A stretch of DNA of 64,000 nucleotides from Alicycliphilus denitrificans K601 (lineage in GTDB: Bacteria > Pseudomonadota > Gammaproteobacteria > Burkholderiales > Burkholderiaceae_C), in the NCBI RefSeq assembly GCF_000204645.1, contig NC_015423.1, positions 11,489-75,488 on the forward strand, given 5' to 3'. Under the pieces are notes generated by a model, which did no database searches, was not told the DNA's origin, and was given only the letters and a program-made list of their open reading frames with translations. Shown piece by piece: positions 8,909 through 18,208 of the stretch. Made by a program: the position numbers and the translations under genes. How positions within the stretch are numbered: the first letter of the stretch is position 1; the number at the start of each line of letters is the position of its first letter.

Positions 8909-9684
8909 TGAACAAGAAAACTGTCATCGGGCTGATGCTGCTGGCCGCTTTCGCCCGCGAAAGCGTGGCGCAGAGCACGCCGACCGCATCCCAGCTCGAC
9001 CAAGAACGCCAACGCATCGAGCTTGAGCGCAAGCAGATGTTTGACCCGAACAACCCCGCCTCGAAGGCCAAGAAGGGCGCTATGCCCAACTCGGCCGACA
9101 TCGACCGGGAAATGCGCCGCGTAGATCGTGAGCGCAAGCAGATGTTCGATCCAAACAACCCCGCGACCAAGAACGCCGCCAACGTGTTCCCCAACGTGCC
9201 GACGCCGGAGCGCGCCGGGATCGACATCGAGGCGCTGGCCAAGCAATACGAGCAAAAGGCCCAGGCCCGCAAGATGGATGACCTGATGATTTTCGCCAGC
9301 TTCACGATGCCGGCCGAATCACTCAAGCGGATCGTCAGCCAAGCCAACCGGGTGGGGGCTTCTGTGGTGCTGCGCGGTTTCAAGAACAACTCGCTGAAGG
9401 ATACGGCGCTGGCCATCAAGGAGCTGGGAGAGCAGGGCGGCAACGTCCTGGTGAACCCCAACGCCTTCACCAAGTACAAGGTCAAGGCTGTTCCCACGAT
9501 GGTGCTGGCCAAGGCCGCAACCATCGACCAAGTGGACAACGAGGGCTGCGCCCTCCCTGACAACTTTGTGGCAGTGGCCGGTGACGTTTCGCTGGACTAC
9601 GCCCTGGACGAGATTGTGCGCCGCGCGCCGCAGTTTGAAGCCGTGGCGTCTCGCTACCTTCGCCAGATCAGGGGGAACCAATGA
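8908..9684 (+). CDS. trbC: TrbC, F-type periplasmic assembly protein
   Basis: 258 residues from ATG 8908, coupled to the traU stop. The signal region MNKKTVIGLMLLAAFARESVAQ contains AFARES, encoded by a one-mismatch copy of the plasmid palindrome. Next come two tandem charged repeats with near-identical ends (ERKQMFDPNNPASK and ERKQMFDPNNPATK, about residues 38-51 and 72-85). The conserved TrbC domain begins about DDLMIFASFTMPAESLKRIV. F TrbC is shorter, and the internal duplication accounts for much of the extra N-terminal length. Confidence 0.88.
   Translation: MNKKTVIGLMLLAAFARESVAQSTPTASQLDQERQRIELERKQMFDPNNPASKAKKGAMPNSADIDREMRRVDRERKQMFDPNNPATKNAANVFPNVPTPERAGIDIEALAKQYEQKAQARKMDDLMIFASFTMPAESLKRIVSQANRVGASVVLRGFKNNSLKDTALAIKELGEQGGNVLVNPNAFTKYKVKAVPTMVLAKAATIDQVDNEGCALPDNFVAVAGDVSLDYALDEIVRRAPQFEAVASRYLRQIRGNQ
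8947..8964. repeat. plasmid-wide palindrome, one-mismatch copy
   Basis: GCTTTCGCCCGCGAAAGC inside the trbC signal-peptide codons (AFARES). The centre reads CCCGCG instead of GCGCGC. Confidence 0.8.
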
Positions 9685-10979
9685 AGCGCGTCCTTTCCAT
9701 CGCCGCGATGCTGGCCGCTGTGGGCGTAGCCAGCGCACAAACCATCACGACGCCGGCCGACGCCTTCAATGCCGGCAAGGACTTCGCCAACACGGGCAAA
9801 GGTGTGGCGGGGGGCAAGATCAATGGGGCAACTGGCTCCAACGTGCTGCCGTACTACAGCACCACGGCACCGGAGACGGCCAACTTCCAGGAGGGGCGCA
9901 ACCTCATCGGCGGGGCGGGCACGAACAAGCAGATTCAGTGCGAGACGTACAAGGCCCCCAATGCCTTCCAGCAGCAGGAATGCGACGCGGTGAACTTCAT
10001 GAGCAAGAACCCGACGCAGCGGCCGAAGTTCACCATCGACAAGCAGACCGACCCGATCCTGACCGGCTCCAAAGGCGTCATCAACAACCCCGGCAGCATC
10101 CCTGGCGCTTCGACGCAGCAATGCCGCGTGGAGCGCGTGAAAAACCCGGCGACCTACATCACCGAGACTTGCACGGAAACGCAGACGCTGGAAAACCTGT
10201 CCTGCAAGCGCGTGCTCAAGGTGGCGTGCGATCCAGAACGCGACGGCTGCGACCAGGGCGGCATTGTCCCGAATAGCTGGGCCGGCGACATGGCCACCAG
10301 CTTCACCCCGGACGGGGCCGGCAACTACATCCTCCAGTTCGGCACCATCGCGGACAACTATTGGGGCGGCTGGGGTGCGGTGTACGACCGCAACCTCACT
10401 TTCGACATCCGTGACGTGGGGCTGATTACCCGTTTCGCCCTGACCCGTGCCGCGTTTGACGACTGGCTGATGGTCAAGGTGAACGGCAACCTCGTCTATG
10501 TCGGCCCGCGTGGTGGCGACCGCCTCGAAATCTATTCGCCGCCTCCGGTCTTCGAGTCCTCCAGCACGCGCTCATGCACGCAGACTTGGGACGATTGGGG
10601 CAGTGGCTGGCAGTGCTCCGATACGGGCGGCGGCGGTTGGTGGGGCGGCGGCGGTGGCGGTAATGCCGTCTCCTACCAATCCTGCACGGCCGTGGGCGGC
10701 GGCTGGAATTGCACAACCAGCGACTACCGCACCGGCATGGTTCAGTACTGCGCCACCTGCTTCAGCGGCCCGGAGCTTTCGACGAGCTGGAACTTCGGCT
10801 TGAACATCGACGTGAAGCCCTACCTCAAGAACGGCTCCAACACGATCTTCATGCGGACGATTGTTGCGGGCGGCGGGGAAGGGGCGATCCAGCTCACGAC
10901 GCGCCAACTGTGCCCGCGCAACTGCTATGACCAATGGGACAACAGCCAGTGCGCTCCCCTGGAACAGAGGGCTCAATGA
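9681..10979 (+). CDS. TraN-like mating-pair stabilisation protein, N-terminal half as a separate gene
   Basis: 432 residues with signal peptide MKRVLSIAAMLAAVGVASAQ. The N-terminal part (DAFNAGKDFANTGKG, NLIGGAG, ECDAVNFMSKNP, SKGVINNPGS, PATYITETCTE) follows the order seen in the N-terminal half of TraN adhesins. The C-terminal part is a Cys- and Gly-rich beta region with a GGGGWWGGGGGG run. The canonical TraN C-terminal domain is absent here and is encoded by the next gene, which has its own signal peptide. The two genes share ATGA. They most likely act together at the outer membrane in recipient contact. Confidence 0.72.
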   Translation: MKRVLSIAAMLAAVGVASAQTITTPADAFNAGKDFANTGKGVAGGKINGATGSNVLPYYSTTAPETANFQEGRNLIGGAGTNKQIQCETYKAPNAFQQQECDAVNFMSKNPTQRPKFTIDKQTDPILTGSKGVINNPGSIPGASTQQCRVERVKNPATYITETCTETQTLENLSCKRVLKVACDPERDGCDQGGIVPNSWAGDMATSFTPDGAGNYILQFGTIADNYWGGWGAVYDRNLTFDIRDVGLITRFALTRAAFDDWLMVKVNGNLVYVGPRGGDRLEIYSPPPVFESSSTRSCTQTWDDWGSGWQCSDTGGGGWWGGGGGGNAVSYQSCTAVGGGWNCTTSDYRTGMVQYCATCFSGPELSTSWNFGLNIDVKPYLKNGSNTIFMRTIVAGGGEGAIQLTTRQLCPRNCYDQWDNSQCAPLEQRAQ

Positions 10980-12220
10980 TGATGAAGAAGATTCTTGCCG
11001 CATTGGCCTTTGTCGCCAGCTTCAGCGCCTTCGCAGCGCCTGACTGCCAGAAGACGGGAACGGTTTGCACCGCGCCCAACCAGACCCGCAACGTGTCGGG
11101 CCTGTCCGTCTTTCGTGAATGCTGGGAATACCAGGACACCTATCAATGCCGCAGCCAGAACATGGTCAACGACTGCCAGCCGCTGCGAGACAAGGGGTGC
11201 TCTCAGATCGGATCGTCATGCGTGGAGCGCGACGATTCCGGCACCTGCGTGATGTACGAGCAGAAATACAACTGCCCGGACAAGCCTGAAACCTACACCG
11301 AGAAAACGGTGTGCGATCAAAGCGCCTTCTGCCAGAACGGCGGGGCTGGGTGCTTTGATACCAGCGCGCCACCCGACAAGGACTTTGGCCAAGCGGCCGT
11401 GATGATGGAGGCCGCCCGCGAGGCCGGCGTGTACGGCATCGACCCGAACAAGGTCGAAATCTTCAAGGGCTACATGGAGGAATGCAGCATCAAGGTCTTG
11501 GGTGGCACCACGCTCAAGAGCTGCTGCAAGTCAGCCGGTGGTGGCGCTGCCTTCAGCAATTACGCGCTCCTGGGCGCCGGCATGAAGGCGGCAGGCGAAG
11601 CGGGCCGCGAATCCATCGTGCTGGGTTCCAAGTACATGTACGACTCGCTGTATGGCCAGCTCGACAGCTCCCTTGTAGATAAGGGACTTGGCGCAATGAA
11701 TAGCTGGGCCTCCGGCTTGGGTGATGGTGTCTTCAATCCGCAATTCGGGTTCTATGGCTTCACTTTTGAGTTCACCTTTGCCAACGGCTTCCAGTTCGTC
11801 GGTTTTGACCCGTACAGCTTCGCCCTGTCCGTGGCAATCATGCTGGTGCAGGAATGGTTGAGCTGCGATTCGGCCGAGCAGGTCATGGCCATGAAGCGCG
11901 GCCAAAACCTGTGCGTCCATATTGAGACGTATTGCAGCAAGAAGGTGCTCAAGGTCTGCGTGGAGAAGAAGGAACGCCACTGCTGCTTTAACTCCAAGCT
12001 GGCCAAGATCATCAACCGCCAAGGCCGCGCCCAACTCGGGATGCCGATGAATAGCTGCGGCGGCTTCAACCAGGCGCAGCTCCAGGCCCTCGATTTCTCC
12101 CGGATTGATCTGTCCGAGTTCATCGCGGACATCGTGCCCAAGGATGTGCCGGCATCGACCATGAGCAACCGGGTGCAGCAGACCGTCAACAAAAAAGTTC
12201 AGAGCTACTACGACCAATGA
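10976..12220 (+). CDS. traN: TraN C-terminal half, Cys-rich outer-membrane adhesin
   Basis: 414 residues from ATG 10976, with signal peptide MMMKKILAALAFVASFSAFA. About 30 Cys are present. The end carries the TraN hallmark: CCFNSKLAKIINRQGRAQLG followed by NSCGGFNQAQLQALDFSRIDLSEF. TraN stabilises mating pairs at the donor outer membrane. Here the family's sequence is divided between two secreted proteins, so assembly of a functional adhesin would require both. The start overlaps the stop of the first half. Confidence 0.88.
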   Translation: MMMKKILAALAFVASFSAFAAPDCQKTGTVCTAPNQTRNVSGLSVFRECWEYQDTYQCRSQNMVNDCQPLRDKGCSQIGSSCVERDDSGTCVMYEQKYNCPDKPETYTEKTVCDQSAFCQNGGAGCFDTSAPPDKDFGQAAVMMEAAREAGVYGIDPNKVEIFKGYMEECSIKVLGGTTLKSCCKSAGGGAAFSNYALLGAGMKAAGEAGRESIVLGSKYMYDSLYGQLDSSLVDKGLGAMNSWASGLGDGVFNPQFGFYGFTFEFTFANGFQFVGFDPYSFALSVAIMLVQEWLSCDSAEQVMAMKRGQNLCVHIETYCSKKVLKVCVEKKERHCCFNSKLAKIINRQGRAQLGMPMNSCGGFNQAQLQALDFSRIDLSEFIADIVPKDVPASTMSNRVQQTVNKKVQSYYDQ

Positions 12221-12579
12221 AAACTCTCTCTATCGCCCTCATTCTGCTGGCCTGCTCGACTTTCGCGCGCGAAAGCCTCGCTGGGCCAACCGTCTATACC
12301 CGGCAACACGACGTGCTGGCCGCTGCGATCCGCAACGGCAGCTCCAGCGGCGTCATGGAAGGGGAGGTGGCCGAGCACTTCACGCGCCAATTCCGCTCGA
12401 CCGGGCCGCTGCTGGTGACTGCGAAGGTCATCAAGTCTTTCAGCCGCGCCGACTGCAAGCGCCTTGAAATGGTGTTCACCAAGAAGGACGTGGATACCCC
12501 ACAAGGCCGCACCGACGCGATCCTGAAGACCCAGCTCAACTACTGCCTCGACGGCACCCCGCCAATTTCCGTGGAGTAA
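12217..12579 (+). CDS. small secreted tra-operon protein, function unknown
   Basis: 120 residues, coupled by ATGA to traN. The signal peptide reads MKTLSIALILLACSTFARESLAG, with TFARES again encoded by the plasmid palindrome. The mature protein has two Cys (ADCKRLE and LNYCLDG) at a spacing that could form one disulfide, and an even mix of charged residues. No family is recognised. Its position between traN and traF suggests an accessory of the periplasmic assembly set. Confidence 0.75.
   Translation: MKTLSIALILLACSTFARESLAGPTVYTRQHDVLAAAIRNGSSSGVMEGEVAEHFTRQFRSTGPLLVTAKVIKSFSRADCKRLEMVFTKKDVDTPQGRTDAILKTQLNYCLDGTPPISVE
12259..12276. repeat. plasmid-wide palindrome, perfect core copy 2
   Basis: ACTTTCGCGCGCGAAAGC within the signal-peptide codons of the small secreted protein. 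The 16-bp core is perfect. Confidence 0.9.
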
Positions 12580-12583
12580 GCCA

Positions 12584-13396
12584 ATGATGAAGCGAAGCCT
12601 TCTCCTGCTGGCCCTGCTGTCCGGGTACGCCAATGCGCAGTCACTGGATTACCCGTCTGTTTGGCAGTGCGATGCGAACAAGCCCAACTGGTACTGCGAC
12701 ATGGAAGACGCCAAGCCGCAACCTGTGCAGCCGACGCCGGCACCGGCACGGCAGCAGACTAGCCGCAAGGCTGACCAGCCAAAGCGCATCGAGCTGAAGG
12801 ACATCAAGACCGCCGAGCAACTGCGACAAGAACTGAAGCGCCGGGAAGACGTGGCGGTGATGAACCCCACCGACCAGAACATGAAGGACTACCTGGAGCT
12901 TTGGCAGATGACGCAGGACAAGGGGGCTGTCTTCGCTGACAACTGGCGGCGCGTGGTCTGGCAAAACCCGAGCCTCGACTACGCGCAAAAGCGGCCGGTC
13001 AATAACTCCGCGATCAAGATTTACGACGAAGGCCGCATTCAGAACGAGGAACAGCAACTGAAGATGTTGGCCAAGGAGCACGGGCTGATCTTCTTCTTCC
13101 GTAGCGACTGCCCGTACTGCCATGCAATGGCCCCGACGCTGAAGATGCTTTCCGACAAGTACGGCATCGAGGTGCTGCCGGTATCAGTCGATGGCATGGG
13201 CCTGCCCGAGTTCCCGAACCCCCGCGACGGCCGCGCGCAAGCTGCGGCTTGGGGGATTGAGCGCGTGCCGGCACTGTTCATTGGCTCAAAGCAGACCGGC
13301 GACCGTGCGCCCGTGGGCTTCGGAATGATGGCCCTAACCGAAATCGTCAATCGAATCTTTGTCCTCACCGGCACCAAGCCCGGCGATAACTTCTAA
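12584..13396 (+). CDS. traF: TraF, thioredoxin-fold pilus assembly protein
   Basis: 270 residues with signal peptide MMKRSLLLLALLSGYANAQ. The family N-terminus has Trp/Cys residues (VWQCDANKPNWYCDMED), then a Pro/Gln-rich linker, then a thioredoxin fold with intact C176-P-Y-C179 (FFRSDCPYCHAMAPTL). F TraF has lost this motif, so the copy here probably keeps redox activity and may pair with the DsbC-like protein. It is periplasmic and needed for pilus extension. It begins four bases after the preceding stop. Confidence 0.9.
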   Translation: MMKRSLLLLALLSGYANAQSLDYPSVWQCDANKPNWYCDMEDAKPQPVQPTPAPARQQTSRKADQPKRIELKDIKTAEQLRQELKRREDVAVMNPTDQNMKDYLELWQMTQDKGAVFADNWRRVVWQNPSLDYAQKRPVNNSAIKIYDEGRIQNEEQQLKMLAKEHGLIFFFRSDCPYCHAMAPTLKMLSDKYGIEVLPVSVDGMGLPEFPNPRDGRAQAAAWGIERVPALFIGSKQTGDRAPVGFGMMALTEIVNRIFVLTGTKPGDNF

Positions 13397-13406
13397 GGAG
13401 CTGCCC

Positions 13407-14813
13407 ATGCTACTGAAAAAAGTAACGGCGCTGGTGACGGCATTTGCTTTCACCACCTCTACCTACGCCATGAACATGCAGGAGCTTTTCGACTCCGTGA
13501 ATGCTCAAGGCAACGTCAGCAACCCGGCCGTGCTGCAAGGCCAGACGATGAACCTCTACACCGGAGGCAGTCTGTTCATGCGGATGCCCAAGCGCACCTA
13601 CCAACTGGCGACGGTGACGCCGCCGAGCTGGAACGCTGGGTGCGGCGGCATTGACCTGTTCGCGGGCGGCTTCTCGTTCATCAACAAAGAGCAGTTCGTG
13701 GCCATGCTGCGCAACATTGGCTCGAATGCCCTGGGCTACGGCTTCAAGCTGGCCATTCAGAACCTGTGCCCGACCTGCGACAACGTGATGCAGGCCCTGC
13801 AAGCCACGGCGCAAGCTGCCAATCGTCTCAACATGGATTCCTGCGAGGCGGCCAAGGGGATCGTCAATGCGGCCGTGCCCGACACCTGGACGCGCGGCAA
13901 GCAAAACGCGGCTAAGAACTTCGGTGTGGACACCAACATTTTCGAGAACATCACCGACGCTTGGACGAACGTGATGAACAGCGAAAGCCGGGCCAACCAG
14001 ACGGTGAACTCGGCGGCCAGCGCGCGACCCGAGGCGAAAGACCAGCTCCCGACCGGCAACGTGGTTTGGAAGGCGCTCAAGAAGCTCGATGGCGTCACCG
14101 ACGAGCAACGCATGATCCTGATGTCGATGATCGGCAGCATGATTTTCCCGACCGGCGACACCCCGCAACTGCCTATCCCGCTGCTGCGCAAGGAAATCAC
14201 GGTGGAGGCCCTGGTGGGTGCGCGTACCACCTCCGACACCATCACGGTGCCGATCTGGCGTTGCGACACCACCAGCGCGGACGGCTGCTTGAGTCCGACC
14301 GAGGATGAAGTGACCACCAAGAGCTTCAAGACGATGGTGCGGGAGAAGATGGAAAAAATCTCCGACAAGATCGCCAACCGTTCAGCTCACGACGACATGG
14401 CGGCCACCATCGGCTTCCTGAACGCAACCGATCTGCCCATCTACAAGATGCTGGCCGTGACGACAACCCTCAACAACACCTCGATGGCCGACGCGCTGAT
14501 TGGCCGCTACCAGGAGCTGATCGCCGCCAAATACGCCGAGGTTTACATCCAGCGTGCCGTCACCGACCTGCGCGGCGCGATGGCGAAGTTCTCTGCCGCA
14601 GCCGATGCCACCCAGGCCGCCGAGCTGGGCAAGATGAAGCCCGAGCTGGAGGAAATTTCGCGCGCGGCAAAGCAGGTGCTGGCCACTGCCTACTCGCAGA
14701 CCATCAGCACCTACAACATCGCCCAGGAGGTGCAGTACATGGAGCGTGCGCTGAATGCCAACCTGTCGCAGACGCTGCGTAACTCGCTCGCCTTCGGCAA
14801 GAGCCTGCGCTAA
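13407..14813 (+). CDS. traH: TraH, pilus assembly protein
   Basis: 468 residues from ATG 13407, which is preceded by a good AAGGAG; an in-frame GTG-type start upstream at 13359 lies within traF. Signal peptide MLLKKVTALVTAFAFTTSTYA. Family blocks include MPKRTYQLATVTPPSWNAGCGGIDLFAGGFSF, then the Cys motif LCPTCDNVMQ and a C-terminal helical region. TraH is a periplasmic protein of the TraF/TraH/TraU/TraW/TrbB interaction group. Confidence 0.93.
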   Translation: MLLKKVTALVTAFAFTTSTYAMNMQELFDSVNAQGNVSNPAVLQGQTMNLYTGGSLFMRMPKRTYQLATVTPPSWNAGCGGIDLFAGGFSFINKEQFVAMLRNIGSNALGYGFKLAIQNLCPTCDNVMQALQATAQAANRLNMDSCEAAKGIVNAAVPDTWTRGKQNAAKNFGVDTNIFENITDAWTNVMNSESRANQTVNSAASARPEAKDQLPTGNVVWKALKKLDGVTDEQRMILMSMIGSMIFPTGDTPQLPIPLLRKEITVEALVGARTTSDTITVPIWRCDTTSADGCLSPTEDEVTTKSFKTMVREKMEKISDKIANRSAHDDMAATIGFLNATDLPIYKMLAVTTTLNNTSMADALIGRYQELIAAKYAEVYIQRAVTDLRGAMAKFSAAADATQAAELGKMKPELEEISRAAKQVLATAYSQTISTYNIAQEVQYMERALNANLSQTLRNSLAFGKSLR

Positions 14814-14824
14814 GGGGGGATGCC

Positions 14825-17800
14825 GTGGACATCGAAATTCAAACCTACTGGAACGTAGAAACGCTCTACTACGTCTTCAACGCCGTGGCCTCGATGATGG
14901 CCGGCGCTGGCTTCGCTGGCTTGCTGAAGCTGGTTTTCCTGTTCGCCATCGCAATCGGCATGTTCGGCTACATGAACAAGCAGCTCGAAATGGCGAAGTG
15001 GTTTATCCACGCCCTGGCCTTTGTGACCGTGCTCAATCTGCCGATCGCGCGCGTTGCCTTGACCGACAAGACAGGGCTGGAGCCGCCGCGCGTGGTTGAT
15101 AACGTGCCCTTTGCCCTGGCCGTCACTGCGCAGACGACCAATCTGGTGTTCGGCGCGCTGACCAACACCTATGAAACGGTCTTCGGTGTCCCTGAAGACC
15201 TGGGCCTGCAAAAAGGGGATGTGGGCTTCGGGCACCGCATCCTGAAACAAGTCAATAACGCGACGATCCGCGACCCCAGCTTGCGCTCCGACCTGATGCA
15301 GTTCATCAAGGAATGCACGCTGTACGACGTGAAAGACGGTGAAATCACCCCGCAGCAGATTGTGGGCGGCACCGATACCTGGAACGTGATTTTCAACAAC
15401 ACGAGTCCAGCCCGCTTCGTCACCTACAACACCCTGACGAATGCGCCTACCACCGATACCTGCACCAATGTTGCGGCCATCCTGAAGGAGAAGGTCAACG
15501 ACGCGGTAACGGCTGGCCAAGCCTTCTACGGCAAGCAGGCTTTCACGCGGGCAAGCAGTGATGCTATCGCTACCAGCATGTTCGTTTCGACGGTGGGCAC
15601 GTCCTACGACTGGATTCTGAACAACTCCAGCAACGCCTCAGACGCGATGAAGCAGGCGATGTTCAACAACATCTGGAAGGAGGCCGGCACCGAGCTGCCG
15701 GCGCTGCTGAACGATCCTGCGCGGGTGGCCGAGGTTAATGCCCTGGCCGGCGCTGCCCAAGCGGCGCGGCAAGCGGACGGCTCCAACAGCACCTTGAGCC
15801 TGCTGGCGCAAGAGACGCTGCCCCACATGCGCAACTGGATCGAGGCAATCATCTACGGTCTGTTCCCGGTTGTTGTGGTGCTGATGGTTGTCAGCTCGAC
15901 CGAGGGGGCAAAGAAGATCATTGCGGGCTACATGATGTCGCTGGCCTGGATCGGCCTGTGGCCAATCTTGTTTGCCGTCATCAACCACCTGTCGCTCATG
16001 CACTTGCGCTACAAGGCGCGCGCGCTGGAGCTGGCGGCCGGTGTGCCGTTCCAGCTCACCGATGCTTTCGACGCCACGCTGACCAACGAGCAGGCGGCCA
16101 TCGGCTACATGGTTGTCCTGGTGCCATTCATCGCCGGGGCCATCATCAAGCTGGGGCAGGGCGGTTTCATGGGTGTTGCCGACCGGATGATGACCGGCTT
16201 TGCCTCTGCCGGGGCGGCGGTGGGCGCAAGCAATGCCAGCGGCAATGTCAGCATGGGCCAAGCTGGACTTGATACCGCATCGGTCAACACGACCTCGATG
16301 AACAAGTACGACAGCAACATCGGCCTGCAAGGTGGCGGGGCAACCATCGGTCGGGGCAATGGCTCGACGGCCACGATGGCCGCGAACGGCGCGGTTGCCT
16401 TGCAGCAGCTCCAAAACCGGATGCTGACGCAGATGAACATGGATCACCGACTGGAAGCCGGCCGCAACCAGGAAGCGCATCGTACCGACATCACATCGAC
16501 CGGGGATCAACTGGCGCGCCGGCACGGCGACAGCTCCAGCCTCACGGACGTGAAGGGGCACGATACAACCCGTGGTCAATATCAGAATACGGGTGTGGTG
16601 GCGGCTCGCGGGAGCGAGGGTGGGTATGGTGGCCAGCACTCAACCGGCCAGAACTTGGATCGCAACTTCCGTGAGGGTTCGCACTTCCGCACGGCGGCCG
16701 GTGCCAATGACCAGCTCCACATGAATTTGGGTGTTGGCCGTGGGAACCCCAACGGCGGCGGTGCGCCTGGTGCTGGCGGTGCAGGCGGTGCGCCTGATCC
16801 GCGCGAGGAAAAGCGCATTGCCGACGCCATGAAGCAGGGCGGCGCGAACCAGCAACAGATCGACCAAGCTCTGAAGAACTACCGGGGCGGCAAGGGTGGT
16901 GCCCAGCCTTCGGGCGGCCTCATCAACGCGGGCCTGGGGTACAACGGCGCGAAGACCTACACGGCCGAGCACGGCCGGGATCGGGGCGTGGATACGGTTC
17001 ATGGCAACCAGGAAGCCGCGCGCACCGAGCGCACGTTTGCTGAACGCGGCTCACGAACCGAGCAGGCCGGGACGGGCAACCAATCGGCCCAAAACGACCG
17101 CCACGGCCGCGATGCAGCCCTCACAAACGTGGATGAAGTTTCCCGCGTGCGTGATGTCTCTGACCGCCGTGAGTTCGGTACTGGCGACCGCGCCAACCGT
17201 AGCGACAGCAACAGCTTCACGACTCACAAGGATCTGATGGCCGATCCGTATCTGTTCGAGAAGGTGGCCGCGCGCAATGGCATGACCGCCATGCGTTTCG
17301 CCAACCAATCCGAAGACCGGATCATGGACATGGTGCAGGACTACGTGAGCGAGAAGGGCATGGTTCAACAAGCTACCACCATGCCGCAGCAGACTTTCGC
17401 AGGCGAAAAACTGCCGACCACGAAGGGCGAGCTGGAGAAGCAATCCGCCAAGGATCGCGCCGGCATCCCGCAGGACATCCAGGGCGTCCACAAGAAGAAG
17501 GTGGCACAGACCGGCTACGGCGGAACCGCTCCGCTCAAGGTCGATACCTCTGCGCCTCCGATCATTGCGGAATCCAGAGGGGACGTACAGGGCCAGCTCG
17601 ACCCGAAGAACAAGGGCAGCATCCCGGCGCGTGCTGGGGCCTTGGACGAGAACGTGAATGCCTGGGCCAGCCCGGACAAGGCTGTAGGCGCTGGGCGGGC
17701 CAATCCCGCAGCCGTCAACGAGGACAACATGATCCGCGACGGCAAGGACACCGTTCAGAAGGCTTGGGACAAGCTGACTGGCGGCGACGGTACGGCAGAC

Positions 17801-17872
17801 GGCGAAAAGCTGAACGACAACATGAAGCGGGAAACGGCCGCCTCGGTTCAGATCAACAACGGCAGCAAGTAA
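14825..17872 (+). CDS. traG: TraG, mating-pair stabilisation and pilus assembly protein
   Basis: 1015 residues from GTG 14825. The N-terminal half has several membrane helices (about 18-45, 50-75, 340-365, 370-395, 420-445), as in the F TraG domain for pilus assembly. The C-terminal half is hydrophilic, rich in Gly, Asn and Gln, and in F is the periplasmic part that contacts the recipient and takes part in entry exclusion. It includes a low-complexity GGGAPGAGGAGGAPD run. It is the last gene of the transfer operon and is followed at once by a terminator. Confidence 0.92.
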   Translation: MDIEIQTYWNVETLYYVFNAVASMMAGAGFAGLLKLVFLFAIAIGMFGYMNKQLEMAKWFIHALAFVTVLNLPIARVALTDKTGLEPPRVVDNVPFALAVTAQTTNLVFGALTNTYETVFGVPEDLGLQKGDVGFGHRILKQVNNATIRDPSLRSDLMQFIKECTLYDVKDGEITPQQIVGGTDTWNVIFNNTSPARFVTYNTLTNAPTTDTCTNVAAILKEKVNDAVTAGQAFYGKQAFTRASSDAIATSMFVSTVGTSYDWILNNSSNASDAMKQAMFNNIWKEAGTELPALLNDPARVAEVNALAGAAQAARQADGSNSTLSLLAQETLPHMRNWIEAIIYGLFPVVVVLMVVSSTEGAKKIIAGYMMSLAWIGLWPILFAVINHLSLMHLRYKARALELAAGVPFQLTDAFDATLTNEQAAIGYMVVLVPFIAGAIIKLGQGGFMGVADRMMTGFASAGAAVGASNASGNVSMGQAGLDTASVNTTSMNKYDSNIGLQGGGATIGRGNGSTATMAANGAVALQQLQNRMLTQMNMDHRLEAGRNQEAHRTDITSTGDQLARRHGDSSSLTDVKGHDTTRGQYQNTGVVAARGSEGGYGGQHSTGQNLDRNFREGSHFRTAAGANDQLHMNLGVGRGNPNGGGAPGAGGAGGAPDPREEKRIADAMKQGGANQQQIDQALKNYRGGKGGAQPSGGLINAGLGYNGAKTYTAEHGRDRGVDTVHGNQEAARTERTFAERGSRTEQAGTGNQSAQNDRHGRDAALTNVDEVSRVRDVSDRREFGTGDRANRSDSNSFTTHKDLMADPYLFEKVAARNGMTAMRFANQSEDRIMDMVQDYVSEKGMVQQATTMPQQTFAGEKLPTTKGELEKQSAKDRAGIPQDIQGVHKKKVAQTGYGGTAPLKVDTSAPPIIAESRGDVQGQLDPKNKGSIPARAGALDENVNAWASPDKAVGAGRANPAAVNEDNMIRDGKDTVQKAWDKLTGGDGTADGEKLNDNMKRETAASVQINNGSK

Positions 17873-17876
17873 AGGG

Positions 17877-17897
17877 AAAGGGGGCTTTGCCCCCTTT
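17877..17897 (+). terminator. rho-independent terminator ending the tra operon
   Basis: AAAGGGGGC-TTT-GCCCCCTTT forms a 9-bp stem with a 3-base loop just after the traG stop. Because it is symmetric it could also serve the convergent genes on the other strand. Confidence 0.85.
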
Positions 17898-18208
17898 CAA
17901 GAATTGCCGCCCGTGTAGTTATCGCCCCAGGGTAAATGATGAACAACACAAGACTTGCCGGTAAATGGATTAACGCCTGCTGCGCTATTTGGCGCGCCAG
18001 TGCCGGGCCATTTCGACATTCCCTTGAATCCATCGCTTAACCACCATGCAAGCCAGAATGGAATCCAGAAAATCAATCCGCCGCCGAGCATTGGAATGTA
18101 GTCGGCAAGGAAATTACCACCGGATGCCGAAAGTGCGGCAGCGGCCGGCAATGGAAGCCAGAGCATCCAGCGCCTTCGAGAGAACAGCATTTTTTTCAGT
18201 CGCATCAT
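17897..18208 (-). CDS. small membrane protein convergent to traG
   Basis: 103 residues. A basic start (MMRLKKMLFSRRRWMLW) leads into two hydrophobic helices (about 15-30 and 38-62, the second ending FWIPFWLAWWLSDGF), then a polar C-terminus. It is translated directly after the upstream minus-strand gene, sharing base 18208, so the pair is an operon. No family is recognised. Small envelope proteins at the end of F-type operons are often entry- or surface-exclusion factors (traS and traT positions), which is one possible role. That is inference from place only. Confidence 0.6.
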   Translation of the reverse strand: MMRLKKMLFSRRRWMLWLPLPAAAALSASGGNFLADYIPMLGGGLIFWIPFWLAWWLSDGFKGMSKWPGTGAPNSAAGVNPFTGKSCVVHHLPWGDNYTGGNS

